A stretch of DNA of 64,000 bases from a virus. The notes beneath the pieces are model-generated. The model made no database searches. It saw only the letters and a list, made by a program, of their open reading frames with translations, and was not told where the DNA came from. Location of the stretch: positions 1 to 64,000 of IMG/VR virus record IMGVR_UViG_3300032046_005540. One strand, given 5' to 3'. Positions within the stretch are counted from its first letter, which is position 1, and each line of letters begins with the position of its first letter. Position numbers and translations under genes: made by a program. This document shows, piece by piece, positions 18,301 to 24,949 of the stretch.

Positions 18301-18879
18301 AACATCTGTTTTTTTACCAGAGACGATATCCCAGATTTCGTCCGGAGAGTATTTGTTGAGAAAAGCTGCATAAGGAACTGGAATAGTTTCTTTTGAGAGA
18401 TCCCCTTTTTCAGGGTGAATTTCTTTCTTTTTTCCAACTTCTTCAGTTACCTCAGTTTCTTCTCCCTCAAACTTTTCTTTTTCTTTTCCGGGGCCTCGCA
18501 ACGTCTCCAAAGGAACTTTCTTTATTTGATACTTTGGATTATCAGGATCTCGACAAACCTTAATTAAACTCTCTAAAAGCTCCCGACCCCGAGGTTTCAA
18601 CTCTATTTCCGTTGATATAAAAGCTAAATACTCCCCTATAATTTGTATAAAATTAGAAGTGTTATCTTCATTTGCTTCTAAAATAACATCCGACAAAGTT
18701 TCATCTCCAAAAATGCTATACAAATTTCCAGCAAGGTCTTCAACTTCATCAGGATCTAAAGAGCCAGCTTGTTGTAGATCTTTTACTATCATAAGAACAT
18801 CTGTAATCTTTTTATAATTAATAGGACCTTTTGGAAACCCTTCAATTCCTAATTTCTTCCTCATATTCAATTTCTTCAT
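15322..18879 (-). CDS. 1185-aa modular virion polyprotein with sigma-like domain
   Basis: Six copies of the L-x-M-R-K motif (residues 4-8, 214-220, 643-649, 729-735, 945-951, 1176-1180) divide it into modules. A block containing DEIWDIVSGKKTDVSEEE and EQAKEVISRGIVANRLSMRK occurs at 158-220, 588-649 and, diverged, at 1120-1180. Leucine-rich-variant-like repeats with AENPNTPPKALAEL cores fill 236-330 and 434-550, separated by a Lys/Glu coiled coil. Residues 735-945 resemble a sigma factor: IPQYDSSKGAFSTFLTTAVY with NFLRRGTRKK (region 2) and a C-terminal helix-turn-helix (THEQIAETLNKEGF). It lies just after the portal gene and before the free sigma gene. A packaged polyprotein cut at the motifs is inferred. 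Confidence 0.72.
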   Translation of the reverse strand: MKKLNMRKKLGIEGFPKGPINYKKITDVLMIVKDLQQAGSLDPDEVEDLAGNLYSIFGDETLSDVILEANEDNTSNFIQIIGEYLAFISTEIELKPRGRELLESLIKVCRDPDNPKYQIKKVPLETLRGPGKEKEKFEGEETEVTEEVGKKKEIHPEKGDLSKETIPVPYAAFLNKYSPDEIWDIVSGKKTDVSEEEIEQAKEVISRGIVANRLSMRKTANGWEEYKKRQAEKLKIAENPNTPPKALAELVNNSDWNIREALAGNPNTPPEALTKLVEDKNLDVRLALAENPNTPPKALAELALIELSKRNWNVLHALMENPSTPPETLAKLQDRGEYIEQKYKRMKEKRKEFEKKLREDVGGKLMDQLIEKGQNPKVWTREKWNAFYEEVKKLKEEKRKKEEEKETKEQREERIKKEKEDKKYWENIEKAVNLAENPNTPSEVLVDLSKNHLYNVRRQIAKNPSTPIEVLVELAKDKDWTVLFELAGNLNTPPEILVELLRNRRDMPIREALAENPNTPPKALAELARSQSNSILYALLENPNTPPEALVRLKNRGFYKEEEEELEIEEVEEEEVEEEEEEIHPEKGDLSKETIPVPYAAFLNKYSPDEIWDIVSGKKTDVSEEEIEQAKEVISRGIVANRLSMRKTAQWDEVKNAFIEWIEYEGGPQHWLEHYGGDITQIHDVIAKWAHHERGFVLTYADVVELEFLFSRLLKKQIKGSRKDIANRLSMRKTAQSAPETIQKAQQGDKDAIAKVIEENESLIASSLIKWGLTPGSDDFQDTLSDIKVEMLNRVIPQYDSSKGAFSTFLTTAVYNFLRRGTRKKEYEEKQKEVSTEEPTGEDITLGETLEDKSHPLVQMTINSARENLQSYIHTKNPELEDMILRIFDLKIEDNTHEQIAETLNKEGFKSKGKPITRFIVNNLVNEWIKPALAQFFEAFKTAKLGMRKEAVMSDIEFWNYIDQIGKDSNKIEKVVPEPEWKNFVDKFSNFTENLVNTDPSGELRDGMDYASWGIISRGKEMYNQVLKDLKSEKVTLIEPMERYEGWKRSYKIFDNEKSEEFGMVVEEMRQKTKESIKPKVKVKQKVKPKTKVKPDSKLPDWLPSKITIEDEELELDEPSKETIPDILYPEYSTLLSKYTEDEIWDIVSDKKTDVSKEEIEQAKEVISRGIIANRLSMRKEGSRE
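16934..17138. repeat. 205-bp near-identical in-frame repeat, copy 1
   Basis: Matches 18221-18425 at an offset of 1287 bp (429 codons). It encodes the repeated block ending in the ANRLSMRKTA motif in the 1185-aa protein. The high nucleotide identity points to recent duplication or gene conversion. Confidence 0.9.
18221..18425. repeat. 205-bp near-identical in-frame repeat, copy 2
   Basis: Second copy of the 16934-17138 segment. It encodes the first occurrence of the block in the protein (residues about 155-220). Confidence 0.9.
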
Positions 18880-19012
18880 CTTCCAATAATCTCCAATCTT
18901 TTTTATGTTTCATTTTACGAGTATATGCCTTTTTTACCTTAAAAATTTGTTCCCCTTTTTTAGGAAGAGGAATTCTTCTCTTTTCCTTTTCAATCTTAAT
19001 TTTCAGTATCAC
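18842..19012 (-). CDS. Small basic/acidic protein between portal and polyprotein
   Basis: 56 codons from a GTG at 19012 that overlaps the end of the portal gene, ending in TGA 38 nt inside the 1185-aa gene. The product is basic in its first half (KIKIEKEKRRIPLPKKGEQ, AYTRKMKHKKDW) and acidic at the end. The composition is protein-like and it fills an otherwise empty 116-bp gap, but the non-ATG start and long overlap leave it uncertain. Confidence 0.45.
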   Translation of the reverse strand: MILKIKIEKEKRRIPLPKKGEQIFKVKKAYTRKMKHKKDWRLLEDEEIEYEEEIRN

Positions 19013-22000
19013 GGTTCTTCAACATCTCCTTGTTAGATTTTTTTAAACGTTTTACTTCTGCCTCAAGGCCTCCTTCTAATTCTTCCTGCATTTCTTTAGA
19101 TTTTTCTCTTAATACTTCAGGGCCGCCTCCAGGTTTTCCTTCTCCTTCTGCAACTCCTTTTCCAATAGGAGCTCTCGGAGCAGACGGAGGAAGAGGTCCT
19201 CCAAGTAGTGTTGGTCCTCCACCACCTAAAGGCTTCACTTGTTGTGTTGGAGGAAGCTCTAATCCTTCTGATATTAGTTTTTCTCTAAATTCTTTATCTT
19301 TCTTTGCATCTTTAAATTGTTGATTTCTTTGTTCTTGTTTTTCGACTTCAATCTGCCTTTGTTCTAAATCTCCGTCCAACTTCAACACTCTATAATATGT
19401 AGCATCACTAATCTTTCTAACTCCTGGAAACATCTTATCAAAAGACATTAAAAATTGTCTGTATTGTGCATCTGAGGTCAAAGATAGTAAATCCCACTTC
19501 ATTTTCGGATAAATATATTTTGGTCTTACTGCTAAACCATTTTCAGCGTCTTCTTGTGCTTTTTTTCTAATAAATTCTTTAAACTCAAAATTATCTTGTA
19601 AATCTCTTAAAGTTTTTTGAGCAAATCTTTGTTCCATAAAATTCTTCATTGCTTTTGCATCACCATAAACTTTGCCTTTATAATTCTTACCTACAACTGT
19701 TTTATCTGTTTGATAAAAACCACACAATCTCGATACTACTTCAAACAAACCTTTATGCACAAAATTTTCTAACCTCAACTGAAAATGTAAATATCGTTGC
19801 CTCAAAACTTCTAAATTCATGTATGCAGTAGCATACGTTGCAGTCCCTCCAGAAAGCAGTGCTTCACTTATTCCTAAGCCTAAGAATTTAAGTTTTCGTA
19901 TTCTATCATGCTCAGGAGTAAGGTTTAAAATTTTACCGGAGGCTCCATAGAATTGAATATCCAGGCCATAATGGTAAAAGATGGTCTGGCCCTGAACTGC
20001 TATCTCACCACCACGTCTTGTTATTATAATTCCTGTAGGAACTGATACACACCAAATTTTACCTTTATAAAATTCTCTCTGTATTTTTGTGCAAGTTAAT
20101 TCATTACCATCAACTATTTTTTTATTTGGATCTTTTTGAATTTCGATTTTTCTATTTTTAATTTGATTCCAAATTAAAACATGATTTATTCCCAATTTAG
20201 TTGCTAAAGTTCTTACGTTTCCATTCACTTTTTCTAACAAAGATTCTAAATCTATCTTATCCCAATCAATTTGTTTCTTTTTTCTATAAATTTCAACTTC
20301 ACTTAAATCAATAGGAGTTTTTTCATTTTCATTAGGAATAAGAGGAAACTTTTTTTCAACTGTTTCAGAAACACTTAACATATAAAGATCATAATAAGGA
20401 GTACCATCTTCTCTATTATAACATCTCTTTCCTTCCTTTAATAAATAAGAATGAGAAGATCGAGTTCTTAAAAAAGTACCATAACCTAACTTCAAAGCAA
20501 TTTCCTGCATATCATCTATAAGTTGTTTTGAAACTGAAGCTCCTTCCCATAATATACTATTTTTTTGTTTTATACAAGTACCATCACCTTGTAACCAAGC
20601 TTTTAAAAGTAAATCAAGATGTTTCTTATCAGCATTTAACATCCAGCGAGGAACGTGTTTATTAATTTTTTCACTACAGGTCTCTTTTAAATATCTTCCT
20701 AATTTTACATTATTAATCACAAAATGATCTTCATTTTTGCGCACATTCCAAGGTAATCTTTTTGATAAATTTTCTAATATTTGAACGCCTTCTACTTTTG
20801 ATTGTGTTATATTAACACTATAAGGCTCTGTATGACTATGGTAACATAAACAACCTTCTGCTAACCACCAACCAACAAATTCAAACCAAGCTTCAGAATT
20901 TACTTGCTCTCCAGCAATCTCTAACATCTTTGGGGGTTTTTCACCTTCATAGTTATCCACACAAGCTCTAAATCTATCAGTTGCCCTTACATTTTCAGCA
21001 TGAACTATCTGCCATTCTTCATCTCTATTTACTAACATTCTATGATTTGGAGTTACTTTAATATCAACATGCTTCGTTTTAAAATGAATCATATCCCCTT
21101 CATAATCTTGGATCGTAATAATAGAAGGGTTATAATATTCAAGCGAATTATTTTCCTTATTAAAACTAGCGACCTTATGATTATAAGTTAACTCATCATA
21201 TTTAACCCAACCTTTATCTGTTAAACATTCAGTTTGATCATCATAACAGAAATTAGGATCCACCTCTCTGGCACTAAAAAGTTCCTTCACATCTTCCATT
21301 TCCTCTTGGCCGGGGATCCAGCCACTGGCTGGATCGCCAAGTTTAACCACTGTTATAGGAATCACTTGCCTAGTAGCAATAGAAAAGTTTGCCATATTTA
21401 ATCTATCTTCATAAATCAACATTTTCAAAATACGTTTGATAATTGACTTACCTAAATTTTCATATGGAGCTTTGTTGTGAGCAATAAAAAAAGTATTATT
21501 TGGATCTAAAGGAATTTCTTGACCTAATCTAACAAACTTAATAATTTCTGGAGAAAGTTGATTATATAAAAACTTAGGTTGGCCAGAGCTTACAATTCTT
21601 TTTAATGCTTCATCTGGTTGAAGTTTAATTAGAGGTTTTTGATTCAGCCAAGTAGACTCAACAGTAACATAGTCTGGGTTTAGGACCGCGAACTGATCCC
21701 ACATAAAATCTACTTCATTCCAAGCACCAAATAAAAATACATTTCCAATTCGCCAATATTCTAAACCTAAATCAAACAAAAGTTGATCTCCATGAATCCT
21801 ATCCCACATTTCTTCAAAATGAGCTTGGATTCCAGGATCGCCACAAGTTGAAAATCCATATCCAGCTAAGGGAAATTCTGTGTGAAGACGAATTGCGTTA
21901 CCAACTATAGGATCTGTATCATCAAAAAATCTATATAAACCATTTAGAGTTCTTAGATCGGTAGGAATAGAAAGGGTAGTAAATGTATAACGTGGATCAT

Positions 22001-22196
22001 TGAAAGTAGGAGCAGTCCTACTTATATCTGCGGCTTGTGTCCTTATTCTTGCTTTGAAATCTTGAGATTTATCAAAAGAAGCTCCTCGAATTGGTTTGAA
22101 TTCTGGAACTTTTATAAGACCTTGATTTTGATTTATATTTTTACTTTTACCATATCTGTCAGTATTAACAATTCGACCTCCAATAAGATAACCCAT
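18996..22196 (-). CDS. Portal protein interrupted by an intein
   Basis: 1066 aa precursor. The exteins (residues 1-316 and 738-1066, 645 aa joined) read as a portal protein: LRTLNGLYRFFDDTDPIVGN, then VLNPDYVTVE, and a C-terminal half with long helices (QMEVEKQEQRNQQ-type region) and a Pro/Gly-rich tail (QQVKPLGGGGPTLLGG). Residues 317-737 are the intein. The gene follows the structured RNA block and lies upstream of the protease-scaffold and capsid genes, matching head-module order. Its C-extein ends with a coiled coil (EMQEELEGGLEAEVKRLKK). Portal identity comes from length, context and segments; a search would confirm it. Confidence 0.85.
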   Translation of the reverse strand: MGYLIGGRIVNTDRYGKSKNINQNQGLIKVPEFKPIRGASFDKSQDFKARIRTQAADISRTAPTFNDPRYTFTTLSIPTDLRTLNGLYRFFDDTDPIVGNAIRLHTEFPLAGYGFSTCGDPGIQAHFEEMWDRIHGDQLLFDLGLEYWRIGNVFLFGAWNEVDFMWDQFAVLNPDYVTVESTWLNQKPLIKLQPDEALKRIVSSGQPKFLYNQLSPEIIKFVRLGQEIPLDPNNTFFIAHNKAPYENLGKSIIKRILKMLIYEDRLNMANFSIATRQVIPITVVKLGDPASGWIPGQEEMEDVKELFSAREVDPNFCYDDQTECLTDKGWVKYDELTYNHKVASFNKENNSLEYYNPSIITIQDYEGDMIHFKTKHVDIKVTPNHRMLVNRDEEWQIVHAENVRATDRFRACVDNYEGEKPPKMLEIAGEQVNSEAWFEFVGWWLAEGCLCYHSHTEPYSVNITQSKVEGVQILENLSKRLPWNVRKNEDHFVINNVKLGRYLKETCSEKINKHVPRWMLNADKKHLDLLLKAWLQGDGTCIKQKNSILWEGASVSKQLIDDMQEIALKLGYGTFLRTRSSHSYLLKEGKRCYNREDGTPYYDLYMLSVSETVEKKFPLIPNENEKTPIDLSEVEIYRKKKQIDWDKIDLESLLEKVNGNVRTLATKLGINHVLIWNQIKNRKIEIQKDPNKKIVDGNELTCTKIQREFYKGKIWCVSVPTGIIITRRGGEIAVQGQTIFYHYGLDIQFYGASGKILNLTPEHDRIRKLKFLGLGISEALLSGGTATYATAYMNLEVLRQRYLHFQLRLENFVHKGLFEVVSRLCGFYQTDKTVVGKNYKGKVYGDAKAMKNFMEQRFAQKTLRDLQDNFEFKEFIRKKAQEDAENGLAVRPKYIYPKMKWDLLSLTSDAQYRQFLMSFDKMFPGVRKISDATYYRVLKLDGDLEQRQIEVEKQEQRNQQFKDAKKDKEFREKLISEGLELPPTQQVKPLGGGGPTLLGGPLPPSAPRAPIGKGVAEGEGKPGGGPEVLREKSKEMQEELEGGLEAEVKRLKKSNKEMLKNRDTEN
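19986..21248 (-). mobile_element. Portal intein with LAGLIDADG endonuclease
   Basis: 421 aa, starting at Cys317 (CYDDQTECLTDKGW, block A) with a block B-like VTPNHRML and ending IAVQGQ before Thr738. The last residue is Gln instead of Asn and no penultimate His is present, a variant splice junction seen in a minority of inteins. The homing endonuclease motifs FVGWWLAEGCL and LLKAWLQGDGT lie about 90 residues apart, both with acidic residues. An extra C-terminal helix-turn-helix-like segment follows (NVRTLATKLGINHVLIWNQI). Confidence 0.92.
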
Positions 22197-22244
22197 ACTT
22201 CTCCTTTAAAATTATTCAATTATTATTTTTTAATAATTTCAAAT

Positions 22245-22481
22245 ATAGAGGCTGGCCTGTTTTAGTAAGGTCAGCCTCTATCACTTCTAATCTACTTCCA
22301 TAAAGGACTTTCACTACTATCTACGCATCCTAAATTTCTTACGATAGTAGTTTCATCATTAAACGATGCCATCACCAATCCATTTCCGATCTAGAAAATG
22401 GGGTCATCGTAATACAAAAGAGAATTTACCCAATCCCAAAGTCAATTCTCTTCTCGCTGGGCTTATAGGAGTTACAGCGAG
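22245..22481 (-). ncRNA. Structured RNA: five consecutive hairpins
   Basis: In transcript order: a 7-bp stem (22475-22481 with 22453-22459); an 8-bp stem (22444-22451 with 22419-22426); a three-part stem (22405-22410 with 22363-22368, 22402-22404 with 22074-type inner arm 22374-22376, and 22396-22401 with 22380-22385); a perfect 9-bp stem (22343-22351 with 22313-22321); and a 14-bp stem with one mismatch (22268-22281 with 22245-22258). No poly-U follows the last stem closely. The chain of clean stems over 237 nt is far from random AT-rich sequence. It may be a 5' UTR element controlling the portal gene, a packaged RNA, or a stand-alone ncRNA. No known RNA family is recognised. Confidence 0.7.
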
Positions 22482-22485
22482 TGCA

Positions 22486-22493
22486 TATTTATA
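22486..22493 (-). promoter_or_regulatory. Late-promoter-like TATAAATA box
   Basis: The exact T4-type late -10 sequence TATAAATA on the minus strand would start transcription almost at the first base of the hairpin block. The octamer is expected by chance several times in sequence this AT-rich, so only its position supports it. Confidence 0.4.
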
Positions 22494-22509
22494 TAAAAAC
22501 AAAAATTTA

Positions 22510-23211
22510 CTATTTCCACCTTCTTGAAGGAAGAGTTCTTATTTTCTTCCAACCTAATTTTTCTAAACCTAAAGTCAATATATTTAAAATTCTACCTTCC
22601 AGTGTAATATTATTTGTAGCTAACACTTCAATAATATCAGACAACAAAAACCCTTGAGTTATAGTAGGTTTTTCAAGACTTCCTTTTTCACAACGACTTA
22701 TAGCTACATCAACTTCTTTATATAAATCTTCTAATGTTTTATGATTCGAAATAATACAATCCCAACTTTCCCAATCTTTAAGATCATTTTCAGAAGCATG
22801 GTCTGGGTTTGCTTCAATCAATTCCTCTACATTAGGTCTTATAACTTTCCAAAGTTGCCCTCCTTTACTTTTCCCCCATTCAGCTTCATTTTTAAATCTT
22901 ACATCTGAAATTACAATATTTTTACCTTTAAAAAAAGGCTCACTTAATCTTTCTTCAAGTTTTTTAACCCAAAAATCAAAATCTTTTGCCCTACCTATTT
23001 CAGTTCCTAAAAGTTGCATGAATTTTCTACTTTCAGGAGTTTTATTTACATAAATTTCATCGTGGTTCCAACCAAATATTTTTATTGCTAATTCTTTCAA
23101 ATAATCTGCAAAACCTACTTCAGCATATCCATACTCTTCACAAAGTCTTTTAGCAACTTCACCTTTACCAGAACGCGCTTTACCATGAAGGAGAATTAAT
23201 TTGGGTTTCAT
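22510..23211 (-). CDS. Deoxynucleoside monophosphate kinase
   Basis: 233 aa. A P-loop GKARSGKG lies at residues 10-17, followed by VGFADYLKELAIKIFGW and, at about 97-104, VISDVRFKNEAEW, the pattern of T4 gp1-type dNMP kinases. It would phosphorylate dNMPs for phage DNA synthesis in the cytoplasm. Residues 180-233 are an additional domain ending LEKLGWKKIRTLPSRRWK, which resembles the winged-helix tails of phage primase/VirE-like proteins and is not part of the usual kinase. It lies directly upstream of the portal block, the last gene of the accessory region. Confidence 0.85.
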   Translation of the reverse strand: MKPKLILLHGKARSGKGEVAKRLCEEYGYAEVGFADYLKELAIKIFGWNHDEIYVNKTPESRKFMQLLGTEIGRAKDFDFWVKKLEERLSEPFFKGKNIVISDVRFKNEAEWGKSKGGQLWKVIRPNVEELIEANPDHASENDLKDWESWDCIISNHKTLEDLYKEVDVAISRCEKGSLEKPTITQGFLLSDIIEVLATNNITLEGRILNILTLGLEKLGWKKIRTLPSRRWK

Positions 23212-23212
23212 T

Positions 23213-23554
23213 TTACACCCTAAAATTTTTTATACATACTGAATTTTGTAAATACCCTTGAGATACCAAATATATTCTGCTATTCCAACGCCATTCTTCA
23301 ATTATTTTTTTCGTCGATGAAAATAACATCCTAAACAATCTATATCTAAACAAACCTTTTCGCTTTATTTCTGGTAATTTTATAATAGGTATCCCAAACA
23401 CTGTTTCAGAAGTTGCTTTAGGTAAAGAAACTATTAAATTCTTAATTATCTCTTCAGGAGCAACAACCAAATCATACTTCGGTTTCTCTTTGGGAAGCAA
23501 ATTATATGCTTTTGTTAATGTTTCAAGCGATAATGGTTTTTCTTTATTTATCAT
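23213..23554 (-). CDS. Hypothetical protein
   Basis: 113 aa from the ATG at 23554; a longer TTG reading from 23590 is less likely. It contains YDLVVAPEEIIKNLIVSLPK and a GIPIIKLPEI strand, then a basic aromatic helix (RYRLFRMLFSSTKKI). No family recognised. The start overlaps the previous gene by 11 nt and the end abuts the dNMP kinase, so all three are probably co-transcribed. Confidence 0.6.
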   Translation of the reverse strand: MINKEKPLSLETLTKAYNLLPKEKPKYDLVVAPEEIIKNLIVSLPKATSETVFGIPIIKLPEIKRKGLFRYRLFRMLFSSTKKIIEEWRWNSRIYLVSQGYLQNSVCIKNFRV

Positions 23555-23783
23555 TAATATTCTTTTGAATTTTAAGTTCTCCAGTAGCAAGCTTAATTAC
23601 AATTCCACCTAAAAGACATTCACCTGCGGGATGAACAACTGCTGCTGCAGCCATTTCATATATGTCAAGTAAAGCTAACCGGTATCCATCCGTTTCCCTA
23701 AGCTTTTGTCTTTCTTCTAAAGATTTAGCATACAAATCTTTATACTTTTCTTTAGCTTCAGCTATCATCTTAATATCAAACAC
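23544..23783 (-). CDS. Hypothetical helical protein
   Basis: 79 aa: an amphipathic helix rich in Lys/Glu (IAEAKEKYKDLYAKSLEERQ), then an Ala-rich segment (YEMAAAAVVHPAGE) and a short beta hairpin. It is the first gene after the terminator and repeat at 23811-23878. Confidence 0.55.
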   Translation of the reverse strand: MFDIKMIAEAKEKYKDLYAKSLEERQKLRETDGYRLALLDIYEMAAAAVVHPAGECLLGGIVIKLATGELKIQKNINDK

Positions 23784-23810
23784 TCTTCACCTTTTGGAAA
23801 AAATTTTCTT

Positions 23811-23844
23811 AAAAAATTAAAAACAATAGATAGAACCATCTATT
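23811..23844 (-). terminator. Low-GC rho-independent terminator
   Basis: A 7-bp stem (23838-23844 with 23825-23831, 6-nt loop) is followed on the minus strand by GTTTTTAATTTTTT. It overlaps the 40-nt repeat copy B and ends the unit containing the deoxyribosyltransferase gene. Confidence 0.65.
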
Positions 23845-23878
23845 ATCTATTATGATACATTTTTCTAAAAAATGATAC
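23839..23878. repeat. 40-nt intergenic element, copy B
   Basis: Second copy of the element at 13141-13180. It has the TCTATTATCTATTATG core and ATGATAC direct half-repeats spaced around a T5/A6 centre. It touches the stop codon of the gene ending at 23878. Confidence 0.7.
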
Positions 23879-24327
23879 TATTTTAGATCTTCATTTATTT
23901 CTTCATCTTTTCCATACCAATTAATAATATAATCAATAGCCTCTTCAATTTTAGGAAAAGCCTTAGCACAAACAATTTTTACCCAATAGTGATTTCTCAA
24001 AGCTTCATTATCAGAAACTAAAACCACAGGAATATGATGAAGGTATGCAAACATACATTCACAAGGAGTTCCAAAAGATATTTTTCGACCTCCTTCATTT
24101 ATTACTGCAAGAACAACATGCGCTCTAGAAACATCTTGTAAATCTCTTGCTACAATTTCAGAAGGTTCAAAACTTGCCCACTTTGAAGGTCCTCCTTTAC
24201 ACCTTAGAGGATCAAGGCACATAAAACCAACATCTCGTAATTTTTTAGCAGCTTCTTTACGATAAAAAGTATCTTTATCTCCAATGCTTATTTTACCTGC
24301 TAAATACACGATTTTTTTCTCCATCAT
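23878..24327 (-). CDS. Nucleoside 2-deoxyribosyltransferase-like protein
   Basis: 149 aa. It begins IVYLAGKIS, then FYRKEAAKKLRDVGF, EIVARDLQDVSRAHVVLAVI and SFGTPCECMFAYLHHIPVVLV. This is the layout of the nucleoside deoxyribosyltransferase/DUF4406 fold, with a Tyr-Leu-Ala-Gly start, a paired Asp in the middle and the catalytic-type Glu in PCECMFAY. The role would be nucleotide salvage or base exchange. AGAGGTGA precedes the start; the second of two Met codons is equally plausible. Confidence 0.82.
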   Translation of the reverse strand: MMEKKIVYLAGKISIGDKDTFYRKEAAKKLRDVGFMCLDPLRCKGGPSKWASFEPSEIVARDLQDVSRAHVVLAVINEGGRKISFGTPCECMFAYLHHIPVVLVSDNEALRNHYWVKIVCAKAFPKIEEAIDYIINWYGKDEEINEDLK

Positions 24328-24379
24328 TCACCTCTATTATAAAATACAAAAATTAATGTCAATATTAACTTTACTTTGT

Positions 24380-24730
24380 TTATTCAAAATGTTTTTGCCA
24401 CTTTCCTTTTTCATATTTGTCATCCATAAAAGTTTTCCAATGTCTAAATAAAGTATCCCACCTACTAACAATAAAACTAAAAATCATGCGTTTTTCTACC
24501 TCTGGAGCGTCATTATAAATCTCTTGAAGTGAAATCCAATTATCATTTAACATTGGGAGACCATTATAATCTGTTTTTGTAATATACTCTTGTTCAATCT
24601 TTTCAACCAAGGCTCTAAAAACATCCCAATGTCTTAATTCACGTTCCTTTTCATTCAAACTACTAAATGTGGTTTTATAAAGAATAGTTAAGTTTGCTTT
24701 TTTAATAATATCATCTAATTTTTCACTCAT
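24380..24730 (-). CDS. Hypothetical protein
   Basis: 116 aa, helical, soluble, aromatic in its last third (FIVSRWDTLFRHWKTFMDDKYE). No family recognised. GGAGAATGGA precedes the ATG. Confidence 0.6.
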   Translation of the reverse strand: MSEKLDDIIKKANLTILYKTTFSSLNEKERELRHWDVFRALVEKIEQEYITKTDYNGLPMLNDNWISLQEIYNDAPEVEKRMIFSFIVSRWDTLFRHWKTFMDDKYEKGKWQKHFE

Positions 24731-24739
24731 TCCATTCTC

Positions 24740-24934
24740 CTATCCAATTATTAAATGTTTTATTCCTTCAAAAAAACCTTCCCAAAAAATACTAAATCGT
24801 GCGTAGTTAAATGAAATAGTATTAGTTCCTATCTTTTTAAAACTAAAACCGAATAAATCTTTCCAAAAACAATTAATCATTCCTCCTTTATAGTTAAATC
24901 TTAACGCTTTAAAATCAGGATATACATATCTCAT
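24740..24934 (-). CDS. Small aromatic protein
   Basis: 64 aa, rich in Phe, Tyr and Trp (FWKDLFGFSFKKIGTN, FSIFWEGFFEGIKHLIIG) with a weakly hydrophobic C-terminus that could associate with membrane. It lies tightly between the aminopeptidase and the 116-aa gene. Function unknown. Confidence 0.55.
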   Translation of the reverse strand: MRYVYPDFKALRFNYKGGMINCFWKDLFGFSFKKIGTNTISFNYARFSIFWEGFFEGIKHLIIG

Positions 24935-24949
24935 TTTACTTATCTCCTT

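Larger units (their letters stand above)
22197..22509 (-). other. 313-bp gene-free block upstream of portal
   Basis: No open frame of useful length exists on either strand. The block holds the five-hairpin RNA (22245-22481), a TATAAATA box at its 5' end and a short AT-rich leader before the portal ATG. Confidence 0.85.

Noticed and set aside
19986-22196. Diversity-generating or retron element near the portal
   Set aside because: No reverse transcriptase or template repeat is present anywhere in the window.
22197-22509. Group I intron or riboswitch
   Set aside because: No P/Q/R/S-type conserved core or known aptamer motif; stems are simple hairpins and no exon junction is evident.
24336-24362. 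TTGACA-15-TATAAT promoter before the deoxyribosyltransferase gene
   Set aside because: Start would fall inside the ribosome site 2 bp from the ATG and spacing is short; possible but not strong enough to list.
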